Shown: positions 44,448 through 54,351 of the stretch, in pieces
Numbering within the stretch: the first letter of the stretch is position 1
Layout of the letters: each line of letters begins with the position of its first letter
Source of the DNA: JAHECE01 sp963780675
Lineage (GTDB): Bacteria > Actinomycetota > Actinomycetes > Actinomycetales > JAHECE01
Assembly: GCA_963780675.1 (NCBI GenBank)
Contig: CAWACR010000003.1
Location: forward strand, 186,001-250,000
DNA: 64,000 nt
Direction of reading: 5' to 3'
Program-made: the position numbers and the translations under genes
Notes under the pieces: model-generated
Database searches by the model: none
What the model was told of the DNA's origin: nothing
What the model saw: the letters and a program-made list of their open reading frames with translations, nothing else

Positions 44448-45860
44448 TCAGCCCTCGTCGGCTCCGACGGCCGGCCGTCGCCGCTCGGTCCGCAGCTTCG
44501 AACGGATCGCCGCCAGGATTTCGGCCGGTGCGTCGTGGTCTCCGAACAGTTCGGCGACCACCTCCCGCTGTTTGTCGGCGAGGGGGTCGGATCGGCCGGC
44601 GGCGAACCCGTCGACGAGGGCGGTGGCCGACGCGACGTCGGACAGCGTGTGCACACCGCAGACGGCGAGCCGGCCGAGCGAGTTGAAGGGACGATGCCCC
44701 GCTCGCTCGAGAAACACGACGGGCTTGGTGACGATCTGGTATTCGATGAGCCAGCTGAGGCCGTCCGTGACCAGGACGTCAGAGGCGGCGAACAGTGAGG
44801 CGTAGTCGCCACCGCCGAACACCTCGGTGTTCGGCAGAGCGTTCCACCGCGACATGAAGTCGTCCACGATCGCTCGCGTGAGCGGAGGTGTGGCCGATGC
44901 GAGCTGGGTGACGAGCGCTGGGTGCGGGCTGAACACGAAGTGCCAGTTTGGTCGTGCGGCCGCCCAGTCCACCATGTCGGCGGCCACCCGGGGGAACGTG
45001 CCGAAGCACGACCAGTGGTCGTCGATGCTGTGGTGCGCAGACCAGAGGACCGTGAAGGCCCGGCCAGACCGGCCGGGTGCCGTGAGGAGGGCGTCACGCA
45101 CGCGGTTGGCCTTCGGATGACCCGTCACGACGAACTGCGCGCCGCCCGTGCTGGGCGAGTTGCGCTCGGCGAGGTCCTTGACGGTCTGGTTCGCACAGAA
45201 GATCGCCCAACAGGCCCGGTGGAACTCGCTGTCGCTCGCAGAGTCGCGGACGTGGGAGCCCGTCGGGAGGTTCTCGATGAGGTTCATCGGCTCGTACGGG
45301 ACTAGGCACAGTCGGGCGAAGGCGAGGGCCGAGGACGAGAAGCCGGGCTGGACGTCCGCGTCCCACTGCGACTGCCGGAAGACCAGGTCCGGGTCGAGTT
45401 GGGTGACGGTGCGGAGCGAGACGAGAGAGTCCCGGTGATCGAGGCGGATGTGGGGCACGCCCAGCTCGGTGAGCCTGGTGTGCACAAGCGGCTCGTCCTG
45501 GTAATCCGCCGCTCCGGGGAATCGGCGGGGGATCGACGCGACGATCGGATCGAAGTCGTCCGACTCCCGCATGGCCCGCACCACGTCGGCGATGCTGTCC
45601 CACGCCTCGATGTGGTGGACGAGGAAGAGGCATCTGACTCGGTTTCTCGTCGCGGCCCTGCGAGCGGTCATGTCCGTGACGAGGCGTGCGATGTCTACGG
45701 ACCGCTGGACGTCGTCGAGGAGGTCAGCCAGGCGCCGGACCTGGTCGATCGCGCGGTCGAGCTCTCGGCGGACCTCGTCCACCGAATCGCGGGTCGGCGC
45801 GAGCCGCCGGTCCCAGTACATCGTGAACGGCCGTGCCACCGTGGCCAGGAGTCGCCGCAC
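44448..45860 (-). CDS. CDP-glycerol glycerophosphotransferase-like (GT-B) protein
   Basis: 470 aa from GTG. A coiled-coil-like N-terminus (about 22-65: SVDEVRRELDRAIDQVRRLA), then a GT-B-like fold with VRCLFLVHHIEAWDSIADVV, VPHIRLDHRD, CLVPYEPMNLIENL, FTVLWSAHHSIDDHWSCFGTF, NWHFVFSPHPALV and LFAASDVLVTDGLSWLIEYQ. SPHP and SDVLVTD followed by Ser are the marks of the TagF-type family that adds glycerol-phosphate to wall polymers. No membrane helix. Co-occurrence with LCP and exporter genes elsewhere in the window supports a surface-polymer role. Exact substrate unknown. Confidence 0.65.
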   Translation of the reverse strand: MRRLLATVARPFTMYWDRRLAPTRDSVDEVRRELDRAIDQVRRLADLLDDVQRSVDIARLVTDMTARRAATRNRVRCLFLVHHIEAWDSIADVVRAMRESDDFDPIVASIPRRFPGAADYQDEPLVHTRLTELGVPHIRLDHRDSLVSLRTVTQLDPDLVFRQSQWDADVQPGFSSSALAFARLCLVPYEPMNLIENLPTGSHVRDSASDSEFHRACWAIFCANQTVKDLAERNSPSTGGAQFVVTGHPKANRVRDALLTAPGRSGRAFTVLWSAHHSIDDHWSCFGTFPRVAADMVDWAAARPNWHFVFSPHPALVTQLASATPPLTRAIVDDFMSRWNALPNTEVFGGGDYASLFAASDVLVTDGLSWLIEYQIVTKPVVFLERAGHRPFNSLGRLAVCGVHTLSDVASATALVDGFAAGRSDPLADKQREVVAELFGDHDAPAEILAAIRSKLRTERRRPAVGADEG

Positions 45861-46201
45861 GTTTCACCTACTCCCGCCGCGGATCGGGTCGGCCGATGTC
45901 ACCCGGTTGCTCGGCCACGATACGGCTGATTCCGGTCGGGCGGTTGCGGTCCGGTCCCGCTCCAACCAGGACCGGGCCGTGCCGGTGCACGCCAGCAACA
46001 CTGGCCGCGAGCACGCCTTCCCCTGTGGCGTGCGCACACGGTGGGGGACGCGTGGAGGGGTCGAGGCGTACCTGTCGTCGAGCAGCGTCCATGCCTCGCG
46101 GCCCAGGGCTGACCGCCCTTCGGGCTGAGGTCGGCGAATGGCACCGGGACGGCGTAGCGTTCTGCCACCCCCACCCCCCCACCCCTGTCCCGAGGTGAAC
46201 C
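45861..46201. promoter_or_regulatory. 341-bp divergent region upstream of ahcY
   Basis: No believable gene. Contents on the + strand: a hairpin GACC-GCCC-TTC-GGGC-TGA-GGTC at 46111-46132, a TAGCGT -10-like element at 46155-46160, a C-run at 46168-46187, and a GAGGTGA ribosome site before the ahcY GTG. If the -10 is real the hairpin is upstream of the transcript and would be a DNA site, not a riboswitch. GAGGC at 46052-46056 can also pair with GCCTC at 46093-46097. I could not match a known SAH or SAM riboswitch. Confidence 0.4.
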
Positions 46202-47755
<1,554 letters not shown>

Positions 47756-47822
47756 AGACGGCTCGTGCCGGTCGTGGCCGGTTCGTTATCCACAGTCCCT
47801 CGAACGGTGTCGCGCGGCCACG

Positions 47823-47828
47823 TACGGT
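47823..47828 (+). promoter_or_regulatory. -10-like TACGGT for the DUF4349 lipoprotein gene, leaderless type
   Basis: TACGGT ends 6 nt before ATG 47835, 67 bp after the ahcY stop. Same arrangement as birA. Confidence 0.45.
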
Positions 47829-47834
47829 GGCGGC

Positions 47835-48854
47835 ATGAGGCGCCTCATCAGGTCACTGGTCGTTCTGGCGGTCGTGGGCGGGCTGGCCGCCTGCTCCCAG
47901 GGCGGGTCGGACTCCGGCGGGTCCCTCGGCGTGGACGTGGAGTCCGCGCCGCGCGACGGCGTGGTCGCCGACGAGGCGGCGCCCGAGTCCGGCGAGTCGA
48001 CCACGGACGACCGGCAGGTCATCGTGACGGGATCGCTCACGTTGACCGTCGAGGACGCGCTCACCGCCGCCGACGAGGCGCAGCGGATCGTCGAAGACGC
48101 CGGCGGGCGCGTGGACGCCTACTCCCAGCAGGACCCGTACGAGGACATCCCGGTGAGCGTCTACCTGACCGTCCGCATCCCGAGCGAGGACCTCACCGCG
48201 ACGCTGGACGAGCTCGAGACCCTCGGCGAGGTCGAGGACCTCGCGTTGAACCGGCAGGACGTCACGCTCCAGATGACGGACCTCGACGCGCGGATCGAGT
48301 CGCTCGAGATCTCGATCGAGCGCCTGCAGGGCCTCATGGCCGAGGCGACGACGACGGCGGACCTCCTGGCGGCAGAGGCGGCGCTCACGCAGCGCCAGGC
48401 TGAGCTGGACAGCCTCGTCGCGCAGCAGACCTACCTGTCCGAGCAGGTGGACCTGGCGACGATCTCCCTGTCGTTGCTGCCCGAGGCGGTCGCTCCGGAG
48501 CCGGCGCCCGAGGGCTTCTGGGGCGGTGTCCAGAAGGGCTGGTCCGCGCTCGTCAACGCGTTCAACGCCCTCGTCGTCGTCCTCGGGGCGCTTCTCCCGT
48601 GGGCGATCCTGGGCGGTGTGATCGCCGGGGTCGTCCTGCTGATCCGGCGCCTCGTCCCACGCAAGCCGAAGCCGCCGCGTCCCGCGCCACCCGGCCCGGC
48701 GCCGTTCACCCCGCTGAGCGGGCCCCAGCAGTACGGCCCGCCGCAGCAGCAGGGCCAGCCGTACCCCGGTCCGCAGCAGCGGGGCCCGCAGCAGCCGCCA
48801 CCGTCAGCGCAGGCCCAGCCCCCGCAGCGGCCGCCCCAGGGCCCGCAGGCCTGA
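47835..48854 (+). CDS. DUF4349 lipoprotein
   Basis: 339 aa. Signal peptide with lipobox VVGGLAAC (lipidated Cys20). DUF4349 domain about 60-265: DRQVIVTGSLTLTVEDALTA, AYSQQDPYEDIPVSVYLTVR, TLGEVEDLALNRQDVTLQMT. A heptad-rich coiled coil follows (DLDARIESLEISIERLQGLM and EAALTQRQAELDSLVAQQTY), then one membrane helix (LPWAILGGVIAGVVLLIRRL) and a Pro/Gln-rich cytoplasmic tail of about 65 residues. Function unknown; the family is anchored outside the membrane. Single gene between ahcY and the convergent MFS gene. Confidence 0.9.
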   Translation: MRRLIRSLVVLAVVGGLAACSQGGSDSGGSLGVDVESAPRDGVVADEAAPESGESTTDDRQVIVTGSLTLTVEDALTAADEAQRIVEDAGGRVDAYSQQDPYEDIPVSVYLTVRIPSEDLTATLDELETLGEVEDLALNRQDVTLQMTDLDARIESLEISIERLQGLMAEATTTADLLAAEAALTQRQAELDSLVAQQTYLSEQVDLATISLSLLPEAVAPEPAPEGFWGGVQKGWSALVNAFNALVVVLGALLPWAILGGVIAGVVLLIRRLVPRKPKPPRPAPPGPAPFTPLSGPQQYGPPQQQGQPYPGPQQRGPQQPPPSAQAQPPQRPPQGPQA

Positions 48855-48892
48855 CCCGCCGGTCCCAGGCCGGGCCCAGGTCGGACCCGGGC

Positions 48893-50251
48893 TCAGGTGA
48901 TCTCCGCCATGAGCTCGTCGTGCCGCGTCTCGCTCAGGCCGTACCGCAGGAGGGGCAGCACGGCCAGCACCCCGAGCACGGCCGGGACCAGGGTGAACGC
49001 GGCGTGGATGCCCTCGAGCGCGGTCGCGGTCTGCGCGGTGTTCGCGACGTACCCGGCGGCGGCCAGCGTGAAGGCCGCGGCCGCCCCGGCGACGGCGGAG
49101 GCGACCTTGGTCTTGAAGATGTTCGTCGCGAAGACCATGCCCTCCTGCCGCTTGCCGGTGCTCCACTGGCCGTAGTCGACCGTGTCTGCGAGCATCGAGG
49201 TTCGAGAGACGTCACCGAGTCCGTCCGCGACGCCCCCGAGCGCCCCGAGCACGAGGAGGGGCACCAGGTCGGAGTACCCCACGAAGAACAGGGCGAGCGA
49301 GGCCGCCGCCGTCGCCAGCGCGGCGGCGATCGCGACCTGTCGCTTGCCGAACCGGCGGGCGAGCCGTGGCGTCGACAGCGATCCCCCGATCGTCGCCACC
49401 GCGTACAGCCCGAGGAACGCCGGGATGAGGTCCTCCGCGTCCAGGTTGTAGCGCAGGTAGTAGTAGACGAGCGCGATCTTGAGGGCGAGCAGGGTGTCGC
49501 CCAGGAACATGCTCAGCAGCACGAGCCGCAGGGGGCCGTTCGTGCGGAAGAGGGCGACGACGTCGCGTGGCCGCGTCCGCTGGCGCCCCGCGACGGGCTC
49601 GCGCTCGCGCACACCGGCGAAGCAGACGAGCGTGGCGACGACGGCGGCGACCGCGACGACGACGGCGGTCAGCCGCCACCCGCGCCGGTCGTCGCCACCG
49701 CCGAGGGCCTCGACGAGCGGCAGGGCCGCCACGCTGATCGCGATGATGCTCGCCGTCGCCACCGTGCGGGCGAAGGTGATGAGCACCGACCGTTCTCGGA
49801 CGTCCTGCGTCAGGGCGGCGGACAGCGACCAGAACGGCACGTCGATGAACGTGAAGGCGATGCCCCAAGCCAGGTAGGTGACGAAGGCCCAGACGAGGCG
49901 CGCCGTCGGGCTCAGGTCGGGCGCGGCGAACACGAGCACGACGATCGCGCCCAGGGCGAAGGGGCCGAAGAGGAGGTAGGGGCGGAACCGGCCCCACCTC
50001 GAGTGCGTGTTGTCGACGACGAAGCCCACGACCGGGTCGTCCAGGGCGTCCCAGATGCGCGCGACGAGGAAGATCGTGCCGACCGCCGCCGCCGGGAGGG
50101 CGAACACGTCCGTGTAGAAGACCAGCAGGTACGTGGTCATCAGCCCGTACACGAGGTTGTTGCCCAGGCTGCCGACGCCGTACGCCGCGCGCTCGCGGCG
50201 CGTCAGAGCCCCGCCGACGACGCCCGTCCCCGCGGTAGGTGCCGCGCTCAC
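48893..50251 (-). CDS. GPH/MelB-type MFS sugar transporter
   Basis: 452 aa from GTG at 50251; upstream frame is open but lies in the GH2 gene. Twelve helices with the GPH features YGVGSLGNNLVYGLMTTYLL, RIWDALDDPVVGFVVDNT (cation-site Asp residues in TM2), SRWGRFRPYLLFGP and, after TM10, ADTVDYGQWSTGKRQEGMVF. Such carriers import glycosides with H+ or Na+. Its start overlaps the stop of the GH2 gene (GTGA), so import and hydrolysis of the same sugar are tied. Third gene of the TetR-GH2-MFS operon. Confidence 0.9.
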   Translation of the reverse strand: MSAAPTAGTGVVGGALTRRERAAYGVGSLGNNLVYGLMTTYLLVFYTDVFALPAAAVGTIFLVARIWDALDDPVVGFVVDNTHSRWGRFRPYLLFGPFALGAIVVLVFAAPDLSPTARLVWAFVTYLAWGIAFTFIDVPFWSLSAALTQDVRERSVLITFARTVATASIIAISVAALPLVEALGGGDDRRGWRLTAVVVAVAAVVATLVCFAGVREREPVAGRQRTRPRDVVALFRTNGPLRLVLLSMFLGDTLLALKIALVYYYLRYNLDAEDLIPAFLGLYAVATIGGSLSTPRLARRFGKRQVAIAAALATAAASLALFFVGYSDLVPLLVLGALGGVADGLGDVSRTSMLADTVDYGQWSTGKRQEGMVFATNIFKTKVASAVAGAAAAFTLAAAGYVANTAQTATALEGIHAAFTLVPAVLGVLAVLPLLRYGLSETRHDELMAEIT

Positions 50252-52734
50252 CGCGCTCGCGTCTCGTCGAGCCGGGCGCCGTCGGTCGTGCCGCTCTCCA
50301 CACGCACCTCCAGGTCGACGGCGTGGGTGCCGAACCGCTCGCTCGTCACGCTCACCCGCACGCGGCCCGGCTCGCCCACCGAGCGCACCCAGAACGCGCG
50401 CGCGCCGCCGATCAGCCCCACCGTGCTCGGGCCGAGGATCCGCCCGGGCCCGTCGACGTCCAGCCGGACGACGGCGTCGGAGTAGACCTGCGGGTGGCCG
50501 AACGCGTCGACGTGGGCGATCACCACGCGGCAGACGTCGTACGTCTCGCCCTCCACGAGGGTCGCCGCGTCCGCCCGCACGTCCAGGTGCCCGACGCCGT
50601 CCGCGCTCCGGGTGGCGGTCGCGACGCGCACGCCGTCGCGGAAGCCCTCGACGTCGTAGCGCACCGCGGCCGATCCCCACCCGGCCACGTAGCGCCCGTA
50701 CAGCGCGAGGGTGTCGGACGTGGAGAGCCCGTACTTGGACACCAGTCGCGCCATCCGGGCGCGGTGGACGGCGGGGAGCCCGTCGAGCCCGTGCTCGGCC
50801 ACCACGGCGAACAACTCCTTGATCCGCTCCGCGTCCTTGCGGGTGAAGCCCTCGTTCCGTTCGAGGGCACGCCCGATGAGGTCACGGACCACGATCGGTG
50901 GGTGGGGGAGCGAGGGGAACGTCTCCCGGTCCGGGTGGAAGGTCCCCACCTCCTGCCCGTCGCGGGAGAGGCGCACGTAGTCGCAGTTGGTGAAGATGTG
51001 CAGCGAGCGGATCTCCGAGCCGTCGAGGTCGCCGGGCGCCACGGCGGAGGCGAACTCCAGGACGGGCTGATCGTCCTGCTGGGAGGCGTAGGCGGCCGCC
51101 GCGAGCTTGGGGTTGCGGAACGCGTCGAGCACACCGTGGTGGCAGATGCGGTCCCCGCTCCCGAACGCGCGGTGCGTGGCGTAGTCCGTCATGCACCACC
51201 CGATCGCCCCGCTCACGTCCGGTGCGCCGTACGCGGCGTCGAGCACCCGGAGGTGGCGCAGGGCGTGCTCGAGCCGGCGCGACTCGGTGTCGAACGCCTT
51301 CGTGGGGAACATGTGGCCGGTGTGCTCGGTCACGAGGTAGGGCACGCGGCGCCCCGCGACCTCGCGAGCCGGTCGCAGCCCGGGCTTCGAGCCGTCGTGG
51401 ACGAAGTCGTTGTACGTGTAGACGTCCTCCAGCAGGCGGCTGCCCGCGAAGTTGCGCACCCCGAACGTCTGCCGGGTGGGGTCCAGGCGGTGGGCAGCCG
51501 CGTTGGTCGCGGCGTAGAAGTCGTCGTCGTCGACCGACTCGTTGATCCGCACGCCCCACCCGATGACGCAGGGTCGGTGCCGGTCGCGCCGGACCATCGC
51601 CTCGACGTCGGCCACGGCGTTGGCCTTCCAGGCGGCGTCGCCGATGTGCTGCCAGCCCGGCATCTCCTCGAGCGCGAGGAGTCCGAGGTCGTCGCAGGCG
51701 TCGAGGAAGTGCCGGGACTGCGGGTAGTGGGAGAGGCGCACCACATTGACGCCCAGGTCGTGGACGAGGATCTCCGCGTCGCGCACCTGCGCGCTGCGCG
51801 GCATCGCCGGGCCGACGTACGGGAAGGACTGGTGCCGGTTGAGGCCCCGGAGCGTCAGGCGCCGGCCGTTGAGGAAGAAGCCGTCCGGGCGGAAGACCGC
51901 CTCGCGGAAGCCGGTGCGCAGCGTGATCGCGTCGAGCACGTCCGCCCCGCGCCGGAGCGTGACCTCGACGTCGTGGAGGATGGGCTTCTCGGGGCTCCAG
52001 AGCTCGACCCCGGGGAGGGCGACGGCGATCGTCACCTGAGCGCTCGCGGGCGACGACGGCGCTCCTGCCGCCGTGCGGACCCGGCCCCGGCCCGTGGCGA
52101 GCGCCGCGCCGGCGTCGTCGTCCCGGCGCAGGACCGCGACGTCGATCTCGAGGCGCTCCGCGCTCTCGACCCCGCTGAGCACGTCGACGTCGACCTCCAG
52201 GCGTGCCGTGCGCGTGAGCACGCCGTGGGGCCGCAGCGCGACGTCCCCGAGCCGGACCGGCCCGACCACCTCGAGGTGGACCTCGCGGTAGATGCCGCCG
52301 TACCCGAGGTAGTCGACGGCGCCGCCGAAGGGCGGGATGTCGGCGCGCTCGCGGGAGTCGACGACCACGGCGAGCGCGCTGGGCCCGGTCGGCGCCAGGT
52401 GGTCGGTGACGTCGACGGCGAAGGGCGTGTAGCCGCCTACGTGGGTCCCGGCGAGGACACCCTCGACGTAGACCTCGGCGGCCGTCGCGACGCCCTCGAG
52501 GTGCAGGATCGCCCGGCGCCCGCCGTCCAGGGGGCCGGGGTCGAGGGCACGGCGGTAGGTCGACAGGTGCTCGTACGCGGAGGTGTCCGTGTGGTCGTAG
52601 GGAAGGTCGGCCACCGAGTGGGGGAGGTCGACGACGGCGAACGCCGCGTCGTCGAACGTCGGGACCAGGTACTCCGGCTCGTGGTCGGGCGCGAAGCGCC
52701 ACCCATGGTTGAGGTGCCGGACCTCGCGGGTCAC
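50248..52734 (-). CDS. Glycoside hydrolase family 2 enzyme
   Basis: 828 aa from GTG at 52734. N-terminal jelly-roll (LNHGWRFAPDHEPEYLVPTF, AEVYVEGVLAGTHVGGYTPF), Ig-like sandwich (about 170-290), then a TIM barrel: LRGLNRHQSFPYVGPAMPRS, VRLSHYPQSRHFLDACDDLG, LALEEMPGW, and VIGWGVRINESVDD with the Asn-Glu acid/base near residue 397. The likely nucleophile is Glu in PYLVTEHTGHMF near 470. Extra C-terminal beta domains follow. No signal peptide, so a cytoplasmic enzyme cutting an imported beta-galactoside, beta-glucuronide or similar. It is overlapped at both ends by its operon partners. Confidence 0.9.
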   Translation of the reverse strand: MTREVRHLNHGWRFAPDHEPEYLVPTFDDAAFAVVDLPHSVADLPYDHTDTSAYEHLSTYRRALDPGPLDGGRRAILHLEGVATAAEVYVEGVLAGTHVGGYTPFAVDVTDHLAPTGPSALAVVVDSRERADIPPFGGAVDYLGYGGIYREVHLEVVGPVRLGDVALRPHGVLTRTARLEVDVDVLSGVESAERLEIDVAVLRRDDDAGAALATGRGRVRTAAGAPSSPASAQVTIAVALPGVELWSPEKPILHDVEVTLRRGADVLDAITLRTGFREAVFRPDGFFLNGRRLTLRGLNRHQSFPYVGPAMPRSAQVRDAEILVHDLGVNVVRLSHYPQSRHFLDACDDLGLLALEEMPGWQHIGDAAWKANAVADVEAMVRRDRHRPCVIGWGVRINESVDDDDFYAATNAAAHRLDPTRQTFGVRNFAGSRLLEDVYTYNDFVHDGSKPGLRPAREVAGRRVPYLVTEHTGHMFPTKAFDTESRRLEHALRHLRVLDAAYGAPDVSGAIGWCMTDYATHRAFGSGDRICHHGVLDAFRNPKLAAAAYASQQDDQPVLEFASAVAPGDLDGSEIRSLHIFTNCDYVRLSRDGQEVGTFHPDRETFPSLPHPPIVVRDLIGRALERNEGFTRKDAERIKELFAVVAEHGLDGLPAVHRARMARLVSKYGLSTSDTLALYGRYVAGWGSAAVRYDVEGFRDGVRVATATRSADGVGHLDVRADAATLVEGETYDVCRVVIAHVDAFGHPQVYSDAVVRLDVDGPGRILGPSTVGLIGGARAFWVRSVGEPGRVRVSVTSERFGTHAVDLEVRVESGTTDGARLDETRAR

Positions 52735-53294
52735 GCGGGCGTCTCCAACCCTCGGAAGACGATGTCCACCACCTCGACGAGGGCCTCTTCGTGGGTCATG
52801 CCCGCGGTGGCCAGGAAGTCGTCGCGGAGCATCTGCTCCATGGCGGCCAGCAGGATCTCGCGCAGGATGAGCGGGTTGACGGGACGGATGAGGCCCTCGC
52901 GCGTGGCCTGGTCGAGCAGGGCCAGCGTGGCCTCCCATCCCGTGGACAGGTGCTTGACGATGAGGTCGTACATCGCCGGGTAGATCTCGCGCAGCTCCGC
53001 GATGGCCGAGGGGTTGGCCAGGTCGGAGCGCACCGGCTGGACCGTGAGCACGCGCTTGAGCTTGGTGAGGGAGTCGAGGCCGGGATCGGCGATGATCTCC
53101 GCCTCCTGCTCCTTGATGCTGGCGAAGGCCGCGTTGATGACCATCGCCACGACATCTTCCTTGGTGCCGACCTGCTCGTAGATGGTGCGCTTGCTCATCC
53201 GGAGGTGGCGCGCGAGGTCGTCCATGGTGAACCGGATCCCGTGCTGCTCGAACTCCTCGAGCGCCGCTGCGGTCACCCGCTCCCGGTTGTCCAT
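52731..53294 (-). CDS. TetR family transcriptional regulator
   Basis: 187 aa from ATG at 53294, preceded by AGGAGGTG at a 7-nt spacing; a longer frame upstream is rejected. N-terminal helix-turn-helix: TAAALEEFEQHGIRFTMDDL, ARHLRMSKRTIYEQVGTKED. The ligand domain is helical with LREIYPAMYDLIVKHLSTGW. Its stop overlaps the GH2 start (GTGA), so it heads an operon it probably controls, with a sugar or its breakdown product as ligand. The 189-bp region upstream (53295-53483) should carry its operator; no clean palindrome was found there. Confidence 0.9.
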   Translation of the reverse strand: MDNRERVTAAALEEFEQHGIRFTMDDLARHLRMSKRTIYEQVGTKEDVVAMVINAAFASIKEQEAEIIADPGLDSLTKLKRVLTVQPVRSDLANPSAIAELREIYPAMYDLIVKHLSTGWEATLALLDQATREGLIRPVNPLILREILLAAMEQMLRDDFLATAGMTHEEALVEVVDIVFRGLETPA

Positions 53295-53483
53295 CCGACC
53301 CACCTCCTCGAATGCGGCGTGACCCGAGAACCGGTGGAGACGGGGCAGCCTCTCGTCGAGGGCACGTCGGGCGCTGACGATCGTGACCCTAGCGGCTCGT
53401 TGCTCAGCCCGCTGATCAACACGCCAGGTCCGGGCTCCGTCGGGGGCCGGGCTCACTCGGCGGGGCCCTCGGGGGCGGGGCCC

Positions 53484-54332
53484 TCAGCGGCGGGGTGCTG
53501 CGACCTCGTCGATGCCGAACGGCAGCCGGCGCAGGCCCGCCGCCTCGGCGTCGCTGCGACGACGCGTCGACCAGCCGAGGGCGTACTCGCGGTCGCGCCG
53601 CGCCACGAGCACGGCCGCGAGGAAGCGTTCGGCGGGCGTCCCCCAGGGCGGCGGGGGCGAGACGAGCGGCTCGACGCCGGCCGCGAGCGAGCGCCCGAGC
53701 GCTTCGCGGGCCTGCGGATTGAGGGAGGCGGCGCGCCCGAGGAAGCGTCGCGCGGCCAGGGCCAGGCCGTCGGGGAGAGCTCGGATGTCGGCGGCCGCGG
53801 CCCACCCGGCGAGCTCCGGCGGCATCACGAGGGGCGGCATGGGCGGCCCGGCTCCGCGCACCCGCACGCAGTACGTGCCGGCGGCGATGTCGCCCACCCG
53901 CTTACCCTTCGGGTGCAGGATCGCGCAGGTCAGCGCGATGCCGCCGAAGGTCAGCCAGAGCTCCCCGACCCCGACGAGGGCACGGACGAGGGCGTGCCGG
54001 AAGCGGACCGGGCCGCCGTCGTCCCGCACGATGGCGATCCCCGCGGCCAGCTTCCCCAGGGAGCGGCCACGGGTGAGGGTCTCCACGCCGGTGGGCAGGC
54101 CGACCATGACGAGCGCGACGACGGCGATGCTCGCTGCGGCGATCGCGGACTCGTCCCAGGCGGGGAGCATCGCGACGAGGATGATCGCCCCGAACCCGAC
54201 GGCGAGGTAGAGGGCCACGTCCAGCGAGATGGCGAGGATCCGCGGCACGATCGAGGCCTGGCGGACCTCGAGCGCCACTGCTTCGCCGGTGACGATCACG
54301 TCGTCACCCAGGGCATAGGTGCCGGGGGGCAT
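53484..54332 (-). CDS. RDD family membrane protein
   Basis: 282 aa from ATG at 54332. RDD domain about 25-170 with three helices: VPRILAISLDVALYLAVGFG (the Arg-Asp pair), GVETLTRGRSLGKLAAGIAI, VRDDGGPVRFRHALVRALVG, ending CAILHPKGKRVGDIAAGTYC. The C-terminal 110 residues are soluble and Ala/Arg-rich. RDD proteins are proposed carriers or channels of unknown substrate. It is divergent from the SpoIIM-like gene with only 19 bp between, a pairing conserved beside MoxR-DUF58 genes in actinobacteria. Confidence 0.9.
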   Translation of the reverse strand: MPPGTYALGDDVIVTGEAVALEVRQASIVPRILAISLDVALYLAVGFGAIILVAMLPAWDESAIAAASIAVVALVMVGLPTGVETLTRGRSLGKLAAGIAIVRDDGGPVRFRHALVRALVGVGELWLTFGGIALTCAILHPKGKRVGDIAAGTYCVRVRGAGPPMPPLVMPPELAGWAAAADIRALPDGLALAARRFLGRAASLNPQAREALGRSLAAGVEPLVSPPPPWGTPAERFLAAVLVARRDREYALGWSTRRRSDAEAAGLRRLPFGIDEVAAPRR

Positions 54333-54351
54333 GTGTGGCAGGGTAACCGCC

